From Branchiostoma lanceolatum (taxonomy: Eukaryota; Chordata; Leptocardii; Amphioxiformes; Branchiostomatidae), in the NCBI RefSeq assembly GCF_035083965.1, contig NC_089724.1, forward strand, positions 19,486,974-19,550,973: DNA of 64,000 bases, read 5' to 3'. Below, piece after piece: positions 1 through 12,732 of the stretch; position 1 is the stretch's first letter; each line of letters starts with the position of its first letter. The position numbers and the translations under genes are program-made. The notes beneath the pieces are model-generated. The model had not been told where the DNA came from. It saw nothing but the letters and a program-made list of their open reading frames with translations, and did not search any database.

Positions 1-83
1 CAAAATGCAACAAAAAACAAATCTAAAACAGACCTTACTGCATATAGCAATATAACATTGTTTTGCCATGCTCTGTTTTTCAG

Positions 84-2871
84 GAACAGGCAGCTTACAA
101 AATCAGTCCAGTCTGATATCTTTCAATGAAGCCCTGGCCTTTTTCCAGACCAAGGATCTCAGTGAATATATGGTAAGGAGAAATGCATATCTGTTTTGTA
201 GTATGTTTTCATAACTTTTGTATGGTATTAGGAAGTCTTTTGAAATGCACATATCTGTTTAAAGGATAAAGACATTGAAGCACATTGTTTCTTGTCCACA
301 TAGATGAAGATCAAGCCCTCAGTACCGAGATCAGGGTTTTCTGCCCTATGCCACTGGTTGTTTGGTCCACCCAGATTACAGCACAGTCTACATGAGGAGA
401 GGAACCTAGTTTTTGCCATGGGACTCTGTGAGTAACAATAATTTTGGACAGGTTGCAGTCTTCATATTAAAAAGTGCAGCACTTAATTTTGTGTAATTAC
501 CTTTTTTTCTACAGAGACTACTCCTTTATTTCACTCAGTTCAGATAGATGTTCAGTGGTACCCTTTTATTACAGCCTTCCCGGGTATATACCATAGACAT
601 GGTTGGAAGTTCTTAGAATGTGTACACATTGAACGTTTTTAGCCCAGGATGCAATGTGAATCTTAAGTTTTCATGTCTGGGCAACTGTTTATTTGAGGTT
701 CTCTTCCATCTTCATTTATTTCACAGGCTTTCCAGTGTAAAGTGCTTTGACACTCATTTAATGTTAATGTAACGAAATGATTCTAAACATTTTGAATTAC
801 ACTTTTGCTACCCTTGTGTAGACCCCTTTGATAACACAGAGGAGACCCACATGCGTGTGCTACAGACGGTTTACAAGAGACTAACTGGGACCAAGTTAGA
901 CTGCCCCAGATTTGGTGGGCACTGGGAGCAGATTGGATTCCAAGGTGATATACATGTACATGTATATGTTACTGCTCAGAATTACATGCTATCTATTTTC
1001 TTCATCATAAGTAGATGTGATAACAAGATCTAAGCCATACTTTTTAGATCGAGAAATTCATTGTTTTCCAAAACATAGAGCCTACAAAGACAGGAAATAG
1101 GGACATTTCAAAGATTTTATTTGTACTTCTTATCATTATTCTTTTTACACTTAGTATTGCTACTGTGTGAAATTTTGTGATGTATTAGACCAATAGATAA
1201 ACACTGCATCATGCATTGCGGTGTTGATACTTTTTCAGCACACTGACTATAACTTCATTTTAGGATCTGACCCAGCCACGGACCTACGAGGTACAGGCTT
1301 CCTGGGCCTGATGCAGGTCCTGTACTTTGTCATGGAACCAAGAACCTTGTCTCTGGCTAGGGATATCTACAAGCTGTCCCTCCACGAGACTCAGGTAAGC
1401 TCCTGCAGAGGACACCAGCCAATTAGTGCAATTGTAGTGACATTTGGCATTTTATTTTAGCAGTTCTGTTCTGTTATTTATGTCCAGTTGTTGCTGAAAG
1501 GCTAGTTGTCCTGTCCCATGCAAGTAGGTGTTATAGGTACATGTAGTTGAGTCTGTGGATGTGCTCACTGAACATCTTTGTTTATTCCAGAACTTTCCCT
1601 TTTGTGTGATGTCCATCAACATAACCAGAATTGCCCTGCAGGCACTGAGGGAGGGCAACTTATCCAAGTAAGAAAAATTAATGAACTAAGATTCCTGAAC
1701 CCATTTTTGGCTGAATTCTTTTTATCCCAACTACTACTTAGAGAGCCTAGGCTATTTGTAGGCCCTGCCATAGTGGTGTTAACCAGACCTGAAATAAAAA
1801 CCCCTTTTGCATTACTATGTTCCACAGAGAGTGTAATAGAAGGCAGCAGATCATTGCAGTCATCAATGACTTCTATGTAGCCACCTTTTACCACCTCTAC
1901 CAGATCTGGAAGTCACAACACAAGACAATAGCTGACTCTGGATATGTTATTCAAGGTGACTTTTACAGTTCCTTTTGATAGGGACAAATGATTGTCTCAT
2001 AGTTGTGAATGTGAATCAGCACCAAGGACATGGCTTGTAGGGTCAGTGTGAATGTGAATCAGCACCAAGGACATGGGTTGTAGGGTCAGTGTGAATGTGA
2101 ATCAGCACCAAGGACATGAGTTGTAGGGTCAATGTGAATGTGAATCAGCACCAAGGACATGAGTTGTAGGGTCAATGTGAATGTGAATCAGCACCAAGGA
2201 CATGAGTTGTAGGGTCAGTGTAAATTTGGACTCAGCACCAAGGACATGGGTTGTAGGGTCAGTGTGAATTGGACTCAGCACCAAGGACATGGGTTGTAGG
2301 GTCAGTGTGAATTGGAATCAGCACCAAGGACATGGGTTGTAACTTGTAGGGTCAGTGTGAATGTGAATCAGCACCAAGGACATGAGTTGTAGGGTCAATG
2401 TGAATTGGACTCAGCACCAGGGACATGGGTTGTAGGGTCAGTGTGAATTGGACTCAGCACCAGGGACATGGGTTGTAGGGTCATCAGTGTGAATGTGGAT
2501 CAGCACCAGTAATACTATCAGTGTAAATGTGAATGTAGATCAGTGCCAGGTTTGTATGTAATAGAAACTTTGTCTGTAATGAAGACCAACCCCAGAGAAA
2601 GCTACAATATCAGTGTCTTTATGTTATGTAGCTTAGTATGACTGTAATAAATGATACCAACACTGAAGCTTGACTAAATTTTCCAGACGTAACAACATAT
2701 GTGAACAAGAACCCCCGAGCTGTGATCCGAGAGCTGGAACGTTACCTGAGTGAGAAGCGAGCCAATGCCATTGGTCAGATGGATTCTCCAAGAGGAGGGA
2801 ACGCAGGGAAGGACAGTTTTGTGGGTGTCTGTGATCTGGAACCTGAGGAAGAGGAGGTTGATTTGGTGTAG
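84..2871 (+). CDS. ELMOD3: ELMO domain-containing protein 3, 3' part (5' end outside window)
   Basis: Seven exons are visible: 84-172, 304-427, 822-944, 1264-1394, 1591-1667, 1828-1955 and 2687-2871, with stop TAG at 2869-2871. All have AG/GT borders and phases that join without a break, giving 284 residues; the first two bases finish a codon from an upstream exon. The product carries the ELMO/CED-12 domain. Its most telling stretch is HWEQIGFQ followed by [13 protein letters not shown], the ELMOD GAP signature with the conserved arginine of the WxxxGFQ...P..D.RG.G motif. The segments [18 protein letters not shown] and ECNRRQQ agree with vertebrate ELMOD3 rather than ELMOD1/2. ELMOD proteins act as GTPase-activating proteins for ARF and ARL2-type GTPases, and ELMOD3 is linked to actin-rich stereocilia in vertebrates. 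The acidic C-terminal tail ([10 protein letters not shown]) is short. Orthology is confident; the missing N-terminus cannot be judged. Confidence 0.93.
2005..2510. repeat. Minisatellite, about 43-bp unit, about 11 copies plus a degenerate one
   Basis: This lies in the last intron of the ELMOD3 gene. The unit contains CAGCACCAAGGACATG followed by TTGTAGGGTCA. Two subtypes alternate: one reads AATGTGAATC before CAGCACC, the other AATTGGACTC. The copies are nearly identical, as expected for an array homogenised by unequal exchange or slippage. No open frame or gene-like structure is present. Confidence 0.95.
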
Positions 2872-5505
2872 TCACACCCACTTACTTTGTAAATATTTCT
2901 ATTCTTTTAGTTGAAATTTGTATTTTTTAGTTAAAATTTATTTGTGTTTTGGTATGTTTTTGCATTTGTGATTCACAACTTCTCAAGATGGCTTCTTGAT
3001 AACAGTAACTAAAACGTTTACATTCAAACAAGATTCCCATTCATAATGTACCATAAATTTCTGCAGCAGCTGTAGCAAAATTTAAGAAAACAGTCTTTAT
3101 TTTTTGACCTCATTTCTTATCTAACATATATTATTGTGCAAATGGTTGTAAAGAAAGAGTCCTGTCATTCCCAGATTGGGGGGAGGTGCTTATATTCCTA
3201 CACAGCTTTCAAATACTCTTGGCACATTTATTCAAAAGAAAAGATTTAAAAAGCTGTAGGAAGCCCATGTTCAACAAAAATAACCCCAGCTATTACATAT
3301 CCCAGAATTGATCAATGTTTAAATGGTGCTATTTCTTGTCAATGGTTCAATGTCATTGGTATTATTGTTCAAGAAAGTATATCTTCCTTGTACAAGAAAT
3401 AAAACGTTTTGCCAGAAAGATATGGAAGGATATTTCTCTACAGCCAAAATTTATCTACAAATAATTTAGGATGGTTTCAATTGAATGACAGCAGTGATTT
3501 TCTCACCTTTGTACCTTATGATATTATAAGATAGATACAGGCGAGTGGGTACTTCAAATAGTGTTTCTATGGGTAACGTTCATTTGGGTTTATATGGTTA
3601 TTGTTGTCATATTGGTAAGTGATTCCTGCTGATGTATTTATGTTTTGTACGATTCATGATTATGATATATGATGCCATTATATTTGAGGGGAGGGTCTAG
3701 CACACGCAAGATGGATGTACGAGTCTGGTGTGCATTACTTGCAGATACTGTAACGTCTCCACATTAGTGTTGTACAACTAGTACATAAGTATCTACTATC
3801 ATCCAACCAAATATGTTAGATGTTAGTAAGAGATGATACAACAATAGTAAGAAAGATGGATAGTGTAGGTTGTAAGAGACCATCATTCTGTGATATATGC
3901 GGACCAAGTCAATAGAATATATAGTTCATATAGAATAGTTCATATCAACATGACGGTTAAAAAGTGGAGATTTACCCAAAGTGTCATACAATCTAATGTA
4001 TGTATGCCACAGACAATCAGAGTTCATGAAGTATAGGATTGTGCTTCTTCAAAAGAGTAATGTTGACAAGAACATAGACCATCTGCACAGTCTGCAGTCA
4101 AAAAGGTTAGACTTAGAACAAAAACAATAGATGATGTTTAAAGTGTTAACAGCCCATGGAGGTAAATGTCACTGAACCACACAATGTTAAGTGGCAATAT
4201 TGACTTTTTTTCAATTAAGGTAACTTAACAGGTAAAGAGATCATAAACTTGTAATGGACCAAATGTGTGTACAATAATATAGTAGATAAAGTAGTAGGAA
4301 TGTGTCTGAAATAGGAAAAGCCATCATGATGCTTATATCTACAGTACAAGTCTGAGAGACAAGATCTAGACAGTCTTCATGATCATAGCATCTGCACAAC
4401 CAAATGTGACGGTTGCTGTTGCTGAGTACATATTAGACATCCAAACAACAACTGTAAGTTTAAAGATCAGCTCTTCCTTTATGATGCATACTTGTCCTAG
4501 TCAAGAGTTATATGTATGGATAAGGGAACAAAGAACTAGATTTTGATGTGTGTCTGTTGATAGATGTATTTTTGTAGGCAGTGTTGTATGTTGCATAGAT
4601 ACTACTGGTAGGTATTTCCAAATAGGGTATGAGAATAGAAGGATACTGAGGCTGCAATAATGTGTGACTTGTGTCATGTCACCAAGCACAAACCTGGCAA
4701 GACTGACTACACTTAACATGGCTCTAATCATAAAATTTCTTTGGAAAGCACAAATACAAGAAACGGTTTATAATGTTCAACTTATTTTTAAAAGTTAGAA
4801 TACCAGTACATGTACTGGTATTCCAAAAAGATTTTCTTTCATCACGTTGAATGATAACTTGAACATAGAGAGAAGTTGACTCTTTTTACCCAATGATCGA
4901 TGAACCTTGTTATGTAATCAATCAATCTGAAACTAAAGGTATCTGATACTCACAAAAAATGCATCTCTTCCAGGGATAGCTTCTTGGTAAGAGATTTGTA
5001 ATTGGTGAAAAGATGAAGGGACTGGAAAATATGAAATACAGTGCAATGCCATGCACACACGTTATATCATAAATTGATGCTATACAGGGTGATGGAATGT
5101 ATGATGATGAAGCTGCTTACATAGTAGTCGTCTCTGTAGAAACCATTATTTTTGTCTACCAAAGTTTTACACAAAATAACATCTACCGGTACTCCAAAAT
5201 AAATCTGTAGATGTCCACTATTATGTATCTCTGTGTCTCTTACTCCATCATGTATATTTAGTTACTTACACTACATCAGCAATGGTTCAATGGCTGGAAT
5301 GTTCATTCGTCATATTGAATAGCTGGCAGTATCACTTAAGACTGTGAATGTGAATCCTCTGGTATGTTTGCTAACATTAACATATCATTATAATTAACAT
5401 AGTTGATTATTAAAATAATATGCCTATGTGCATGAGAACTGTCCTAAACTGCACACTAACATGTTTAATGGTACAGTACAAGGCTACATATTCACACAAT
5501 GCTTT
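2872..5505. other. Intergenic region between convergent ELMOD3 and POMK
   Basis: This stretch is AT-rich and has no supportable coding exon. The left part should contain the ELMOD3 3' UTR. The right part should contain the POMK 3' end. No tandem array or inverted repeat stood out. Confidence 0.6.
3398..3403 (+). terminator. Candidate poly(A) signal AATAAA for ELMOD3
   Basis: A canonical AATAAA lies about 530 nt past the ELMOD3 stop codon on the coding strand. Its use is inferred from motif and position only. Confidence 0.4.
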
Positions 5506-7017
5506 TTATTGAGGGAAAAGCATATTCCTAACCCTCTTGTACTCCCCCAATAATACCTTGGCACTTGGCCTTTGCTTGGGGTCCATGTTTTGGCACTGTT
5601 GATGCACTTTGAACAAGTGTAATCTGACAACATCACTTCCATCAACATTTCCCAGTAAGTAGTCAACAACAGTTGGTATTTTCCAAATGTCAGTTTTTTC
5701 ATCATATGAAGGCATCCTCGAATCCTCAAATGGCTCATTTTCAAAAGGCCAAAGCTGTTCAGGTGCAACAAAATCTGACACAATTTCTCTTGTTCCACAC
5801 TTAACAAAAAGCTGTGCTTCTGGATTTACTTCTGGTAAGGCATCCAAATCATTTAAGACAAGTTTAATGTCCTCCGTAATGAGAAACTGGGATAGGGTCT
5901 TAAAGAGGTCGTTTGAGTCGCACATTACTCGTGTGCCAACTGGACTGTTGTGTAGAAAATTTATTGCTTCAAGGTAACTCAGAGCAATGTTTAATCTTAT
6001 CCGGATATTGTTAAACTTGCTGAACTCCTCACTCTCTAAAATGGTCTCAATGTTTTCTGCAGATCCAAGTCTGTAATACTCTGTAAGGAGGGTTGTGTGG
6101 CACGATCCAACCAGCTGCACGGCGTGAGAAGTCTGTTGCATGTTCCTCAGCATCTCTACACCATGTAGGAAGTCCTGGAGGAAAGTCTGCTGAGTCAGGT
6201 TACTGTAAGCCACTGTGTGGCCTCTCCAGGTAGCTTTGTAAACCTACAAAATGCAGAAGGCAAAATATGTTATTGAAAGCATGTAACTTGCCCGCTGTTT
6301 CATCAAATTCATGTCATTGTATGTTGACCTGCAGTGATCTTTGAAAAAATACTTTTCCTCAAGGACATTATATAATTGCGATACTGTATTTCTGGTTAAA
6401 TAAATAAACAAACAATAAACAATAATGTCCTTCTTTTCATCAACTAATGAGGTAGTTTCCACAGTCAACAACCCCTTACAGTAAATCTATCAAAACAGGT
6501 TAAAATAAGGGGAAAGTTGTGATTGAATTAACGTTATGCCCTGGGGATTGAAATGTATTCGTTAATTCATCCTAGCCAATCTTGACGGTTTTACATCTAG
6601 TCACATGTACACCCACACCTCGCCTGGGTTTTACATCGATACGTGCAGAAAAAGTAAGGGTACCGTTACCTGCTTCACGGCGCCCTGCCCGAGCATGTGC
6701 TGAACGGTGACCTCGTTAGATATGTCTTTGCACCCAAGCCATGGCATACAAGTTTCCATCGTGTCAAGTCTAAAACTTTCCGGCGGGCACAACCCCCTCT
6801 CTCCGAGCAAGTCCAACTGCCCCTCGAGCTCCTCAACATCCGGGTTGGAGTCTTTGGCTTTCCCCTGGCTTTCCCGTCCCAACGTATCATCCCCTTCAAA
6901 GTCGAATAGCCCAGGTTGCAGGTCCGGGTCAGAATTCAACCATAACCACAGAAATAAGTAGAAAAGCACCGGAATCATCAGAAGACTGGCCACATCTCGA
7001 ACACTTAGAGGATGCAT
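5506..7017 (-). CDS. POMK: Protein O-mannose kinase (SGK196)
   Basis: There are two coding exons: 7017 down to 6670, then 6243 down to 5506, joined in phase 0 (donor CAG/GTAACG, acceptor TTTTGTAG/GTTTAC). POMK phosphorylates mannose in the core M3 O-glycan of alpha-dystroglycan, working in the ER/Golgi lumen. The start at 7017 is followed by a hydrophobic segment at about residues 9-28, matching the type II membrane topology of the family. Family hallmarks are GQGAVKQVYKATW (glycine-rich loop region), SPVGTRVMCDSNDL with the catalytic-loop aspartate, the DFG-replacing NDLDALP, DFVAPEQLWP, and SYDEKTDIWKIP. As in vertebrate POMK, the canonical HRD and DFG motifs are absent, which is why it was once called a pseudokinase. 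Just 5' of the ATG a TTTTTCAG/GT acceptor-like site suggests an upstream non-coding exon. The downstream neighbour is convergent ELMOD3. Confidence 0.95.
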
Positions 7018-7342
7018 CGATCCGACGTCTGCTAAGTCTGGTGACCTCTGACCTGAAAAATCTTGCAGTAAAAAAGTAGTACTTTATTTGTTTATATCAA
7101 ACCTTGCGTTAAATAGATCTAAAAATAAGGTTTGAATGCCAATTAATGTTTTATTTCTATCTATGATATCTAATTACTAATTTCATGTTTTTAAAGGTCA
7201 TCAATGACAATTTATCGGCCTACGAAATACCACAGGAAACGTTTTGAATTGCGTGCTACTTTTACTGTACAGTCACCTTTGACCTAAAAAATAAAGCTGG
7301 TTTGAACCAAATTTGCACATTAAGGTCGGCATATCTTGCTAA
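7018..7342. promoter_or_regulatory. Divergent POMK/GATD3 intergenic region, putative bidirectional promoter
   Basis: Only 325 bp separate the POMK and GATD3 start codons on opposite strands. I see no TATA box in a clear position for either gene. A possible 3' splice acceptor on the minus strand near 7055 could mean that the POMK transcript starts farther right, overlapping the GATD3 5' side. Promoter function is inferred from arrangement alone. Confidence 0.45.
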
Positions 7343-10300
7343 ATGCTCGCTGCCGCTCATCTTCTTCGGTTTGTAACGGCTCCTCTTGCGCGCCACATCC
7401 ACATGTCTCGCCCAGCAAGCGCCAAAGTTGCTGTGGTAAGTTGGCTTTCTCTGAAAATAATGTAGTAGGTTACAGGGTGAACCTGTCATGTTTGATATGG
7501 GTGGGTGGGGTCACTATGATTGAAGTACATGGTGACTTTTTGATTCAATGCCATTATATTCGTTTAAATTGTAACTACATGTATTTCATTTTTGTTGTTG
7601 ATGACATTGTGTTAATGTCTTTTTCCGCTAGACGTTAATCATAATGTGCTGTCTCTTCCGGGTCATAAATTTAGTTACATGGCCGAGGCTATTGAGAGGA
7701 TAAGAATGATTTTGCTTTATTGACTGGATGCTACTGGATGCTGTTAGTTTGTTTCTGAGAATAAGACTGTTGGTAATATTTACGGGATGTTCCTGTCAGT
7801 AACGTTTTTGCACTATTGACAGGATGTCCCTTTGATAATCTAGTAAATAATTCCTCATGATCCTGTCAACCTTGAGGATAATCCTGTAGAATAGTGATTA
7901 CTGTCAAAAAGGCTTTTTTCAGGATATCCTGTCAATAGGATATCCTGTCAATAGCTATGCTCTTTTTGTTGTTGCTCTGTTTGTTTTGTTGTAATCTTCA
8001 TATGCATGCACTTCCTTCAGGTCTTATCGGGATGTGGTGTATACGATGGCAGTGAGGTCCATGAGGCATCTGCGTAAGTATGATAATTCTCAGAACCAAC
8101 TTGTAACTTGATACCTGTGTTTCACAGGACAGTATAAACTTAAAATACATGATTCCATTGTATGACTACTGTACTACAGAACTATTTCAACCTCGATTCA
8201 AAACACCATGAAAAACTCCTGCCCCCTAACTGGATATTATGTCCTAGGGCGCAAAAGTGAAAAAATGAATTTACAGTGTATGTAATTTGTACACTATATC
8301 ACAATAAACTTTTCAAAAGCCAGCAACTGTCAATGCTTGATAAGAAGTGTAGAGGACTTGATGCATATCAAGTATGGAATTCATGTCAGGATTTAGACCT
8401 TTCTCCACTGCCTAATATATGTCACACCTGATCCTCCTCTTCCTCGCTAGTATATCACATTCTATTCAATAAAAGCTAATGACAATTTGTAGTACAGCTC
8501 TTTATTCCCCTTCCTGCCAGTGTGATGGTGCACCTGAGTCGGGGAGGTGCTGATGTGGCCGTCTTCGCACCAGATGTGGACCAGATGCATGTCATCAACC
8601 ACACCAAGGGAGAGCCGTCGGATGAGAAGAGGTGAGAATACAAGCAGTAGAATTCTTTCTTGCAGTCAACAGGTTGTTCCTTCATTCATGATGACAGCCA
8701 ATGCAAGAAACATAAAATATTGTCATGACTGAATTCTTCTGACTTGGACTATTGGATATCTCTTACTGTATTCTTCTCTTGCTGCTGTGTAAGAGTTGAA
8801 TTATGCTGGTGAAGTTTAAGAGAAATTTACAGGCACAGGACTTCCAGTTGGCCCTGGTGACCCCTAGTCCTCCAACACTGTGATAGTATCATTCCACATC
8901 TTTTTATTATAATGTTTTCACTCCTTGTACAGAAATGTCTTGGTTGAGTCTGCCAGGATTGCCAGAGGGAAGATTGCTGCCCTGTCCACTTTGGATGTAG
9001 GAGGTCATGATGCTGTCATTCTCCCAGGAGGATTTGGAGCAGCAAAGAACCTGTAAGTATGTGATAGAAGTTTGGCAGACAAGTTATCACAATGTGCCTC
9101 CAGTTGTTTGGTGTTGTTTGATAGGTTATAGCAAGCAGACATTATAGATATGCTGCTTCCAGTTTCTGGCCTGAGCACGTAGGCAGGTAGGCAGGCTTCT
9201 TATCTTGTGAGTTGTAATTCAGCTTTATGATGGTCTTGCAGTTGTCTTTTATGATACAGATGTACTGAAAAATCCATGCATCCTGTACAGATGCACCTTT
9301 GCTGTTGATGGGCCTGACTGTAAAGTTAACCCTGAAGTGGAGAAAACTATCAAGTCTTTTCATGAAGCCAAGAAACCTATTGGGTAAGTATTCATCACTT
9401 CTGTGTGTTTATTACCATATACTGTTAATGACAACAGCTCATTATCTCTCTGCATATATAACAGTTTAAGGTTTTGTATTTCACATTAATTTTCCACTTT
9501 TTGATGTTGACCTAGAGACAAGTACCAGTATGCTATGGAATATATACATACATGTATTTAAGTATTGTTGCTGTTCCAGACTCTGCTGTATTGCCCCCGT
9601 GTTGGCAGCCAAGCTGATTCCTGGCTGTTCTGTGACTGTGGGAAATGACCAGGAGGAAGGGGGGAGATGGCCGTATGCTGGAACAGCAGGAGCTGTGGGG
9701 AAGATGGGAGCTACTCACATCAGGAGGGATGTCAATGTATCCTTTTTTATCTCCATGAAAAATGATAAGATATTGTTTTGAGTGTGTTTGCGTGTGTGTA
9801 TGTTTGTGCATCCAGATGCTTAAAGTCAGCATAACTCAAGAAAGTTTGGATGGATTGTAATGATATTTGGTATGTGGGTAGGTGTTGGAAGAACTAAGGT
9901 CAAGGTCGATTTTGGGCCGCCTGGTATGTGACACTGGTACTGCATTGGCGTTTTTGTAAAAATCTTCCAAGGAGAATAACTGAAGAAAGGAACGACAGAT
10001 TTTCATGTTATTTAATATGCAGGTAGCTTAGACAGAGATGTACACAATGAAGTGCAAAATTGGGACTGAATTTGCATAAGTAATGAGGATTATCTATATT
10101 TCCATTCTAGGCATGCTGTGACAGGTGCCACCTGTTGGTTTCGAAACTGGGTCAAATATTCCCCTGGGACCCGACAGCTGGTCAAACCACAGAGGGATAT
10201 ACAACCAAACCTGTATACTTGTTTCCATTATGTGGATAGCTTAAGAGTTACTTGATATGATGAAATGGTGATAATGCAAATCAGAATCAAATTGCATAAT

Positions 10301-10702
10301 CAATGGAAGAGTGTATTGTGATATCAGTAATGTAAGGTTTTGCTTACATTTTGGGGTGTCAGACTACCTTATTTACATTTTCCAGGTGATTCTTTTTCTA
10401 AAAGAAAATGCCCCATTTACAAAGAAATATTAGTATAGTATATTCTTAGCTCTAGCTCTGAGATCATACTGCACAATGATTAAGTAGGAAAATAATGTAT
10501 TTCGTTCTTTTTGTTAGTACATGTACAGAACTTATTACACTGAAAAATGTTGCATTTCAGTCCTTAACTTTGCCTCCAGGAGGTCCATGTGGACACAGAG
10601 AACAAGATTGTCACGACACCGGCCTTCATGTGCGAGACAAAACTGCATGAGATTTACGATGGGGTAGGACATATGGTGAAGGAGGTGCTCGACATGGTTT
10701 AA
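7343..10702 (+). CDS. GATD3: Mitochondrial ES1-like glutamine amidotransferase-like class 1 domain protein
   Basis: Seven coding exons join in phase to 249 residues: 7343-7435, 8021-8073, 8521-8631, 8933-9052, 9291-9383, 9580-9736 and 10580-10702. The first 25 or so residues are rich in Ala, Leu, Arg and His and lack acids, as expected for a mitochondrial targeting peptide. The fold is the DJ-1/PfpI superfamily of the ElbB/ES1 branch. Signatures are [55 protein letters not shown] with the Cys at the nucleophile-elbow position, [12 protein letters not shown], and [14 protein letters not shown]. This is human GATD3 (C21orf33); bacterial ElbB is a glyoxalase-like relative, and the animal substrate is not settled. 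The ATG at 7343 was chosen because it gives the targeting peptide; the second ATG at residue 22 would remove it. Intron 6 holds a repeat-like stretch at about 9820-10210. Confidence 0.95.
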
Positions 10703-11265
10703 AAGCAGCGGCTAGTATGTCTACAATGTAGTACAGGATGTTGGAAAGCTTCATGCTTAGATGTGTCTATTTGTGCCTGCGCATGATGTTGACGTGCAGC
10801 TTTTAGATGTAAGCCACAAGTAGCAGACTGAACTAGTAACATTGAATGACACCATCTGAGTCTGAGATGTCCATTTGGAGAAAATAGCCAGTAAAACCTA
10901 TGTATTAATTAGTGAGTGCCACTGTCTACAGAATGTAGTGAGTAGGGTATGTGACTGGTTTCTGGAAAACATGAGAATGAGAATGACATACCTATTTCTT
11001 ACAGGAAAGTTTGTGAAGAGTAACTATTTGAAGTGCCCCTTATGTGTGTCTAATAGGAAATGGTTGTACTTGTAGAGACTTCTAATGTTGAGAAATGGAC
11101 TGTTTCAGCTATAAAGTCCGCACTGGGCTCAGTTTTTTGTCAACTTTCAATCTATTTGTGTATTGAATCTTATTGGTGTAACCCACTAGCTAGCACATAT
11201 CACCCAGTCACTTTAAATCTAGGGTAGCATTATAAATTTGCTTATCGTTCCTTGAGAAAGCACGA

Positions 11266-11271
11266 AATAAA
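11266..11271 (+). terminator. Candidate poly(A) signal AATAAA for GATD3
   Basis: A canonical AATAAA lies about 560 nt after the GATD3 stop codon. Function is inferred from position. Confidence 0.45.
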
Positions 11272-11995
11272 AGACCTTGAAGCATCTTTAAGCATGTGTC
11301 TGTGTTTTCACAATCACCCCCATTGGCACAATAAAATGATTGAAGTATCCTGTAAACATCTTTATTTTTCCCCATTTATATTGAAGAGAAGACAAAATGG
11401 TGGAAACTGAACCTTGAGATGAAATGTGGATAAAACTGGTGCTAAAAGAATAACAAAGCTGAAGATGACAAGAATGCACAAATTATTGATCTAAATTGGT
11501 ATACAAATGTTTGTTTATAAATATTTTCCCCTACGGTGCTCCATTACAAGAAGAGTTTACGTATTTGAGAATCGTGAAAAGAATGTAGAATGTCAGAAAA
11601 CAATATTGGTACCATCCGTGAAACCCACGTGTCTGGAACCGCGGACGTACGCTTCTCATTGTTTTGTTTTCATGCTGAGACTGAGAGAAACAGTCGTCTG
11701 TTCCGGCCGCTTGTCTGTCAACTTTCGCAACGACATACGATATCCAGCGCCATCTTTGACCCCTGACCAGGTGTGCAAGGTAACACAATTCGTCTCTAAC
11801 ACTTTTATAAACTTCCATGTAAGAGACGTGCTTTTAACAGACATAAGCTAGAACTACTTAGACATAAATCCCAAATATACTACAAACACGAGCGATATAT
11901 CCGGGATTACCTTTCACTTGATGGGCATTGTTTGGGGATCGTTGCCGGGGCAACAGGCATTCTTGTTTTTCCCTCCGGGCTCCACAGAGCAGGTG
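11272..11995. other. Intergenic region left of the foldback element
   Basis: No coding exon is supported. Around 11740-11780 the sequence is richer in CpG and contains CGCCATCTT, the YY1-type motif common near animal start sites. It is followed by a donor-like CAAG/GTAACA at about 11780. A small promoter or 5' non-coding exon is possible but unproven. Confidence 0.3.
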
Positions 11996-12003
11996 GGATC
12001 TGA
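11996..12003. repeat. Left target-site duplication of the foldback element
   Basis: GGATCTGA directly precedes the left arm and recurs in the same orientation at 20676-20683, just outside the right arm. Confidence 0.7.
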
Positions 12004-12732
12004 CGGTCCGTGTATTCACCGAAATACGGGAAATACGCGAAATACACGAAATACACGTCCGAAATACACGAAATACACATGAAGATGGCTGAAATCTACC
12101 GAAATACAGTATGATTTGATGTGTTAACATCACAGGTTGCTATATGCCGTCTTAAAATGATATATTTATAGCCCTGGCGACAAGAAAATGACAGAAAATA
12201 CTTCGCGATCCCGGCCACGTCCGGTCGCCGCCATCTTTCTTACCATACACCATGATGTTTGTTTTTCAGTGGTGTCTTCTTATGTGTCATTTACACAAAA
12301 AGGGTGGTGAAATGTACCGACATACAGTATGATTTGATGAGCAAACATCACAGGTTGCTTTATTTCGGCATAAAATAATATATTTATGGTCCTGGTGACA
12401 AGAAAAGGACAGAAAATACTTCGCGACCCCGGCCGGCCGCCGCGTCATCTTTCTTACCATACGCCATGATGTTTGTTGGGTATCAGGACAACTCGGCCCC
12501 TAGGCCGGGACAACTCGTCACCTTACTTACTGAGCACGTAATATGTGTATGTTTGGAGAAGATTGGTAATGATATCGATCTAGAAGCCTCACTACTATAA
12601 TTTTAACTTCTTTTTTTTTTTTGCTCGGCAGGAAATTCTATAGCGCCGGCGTACTTTGGGGTGCGCCAGCGGGGTCAATCGCCCGTGTCGCCCGCCGAGT
12701 CCGACCGAGTTGCCCCGCTAGTCTAAAGCGAT

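Noticed and set aside
2005-2510. Regular repeats suggesting a CRISPR array
   Set aside because: Units are head-to-tail with no unique spacers, and the DNA is eukaryotic. It is a minisatellite.
11507-11851. 114-codon frame on + left of the foldback element
   Set aside because: Overlapping frames are open on the other strand. No motif was recognised, so it was described only as a possible promoter region.
11900-12003. Minus-strand stretch with Cys- and Pro-rich translation touching the foldback end, suggesting a gene exon cut by the element
   Set aside because: No continuation of the frame was found beyond the right duplication at 20684, and no splice-consistent partner exon.
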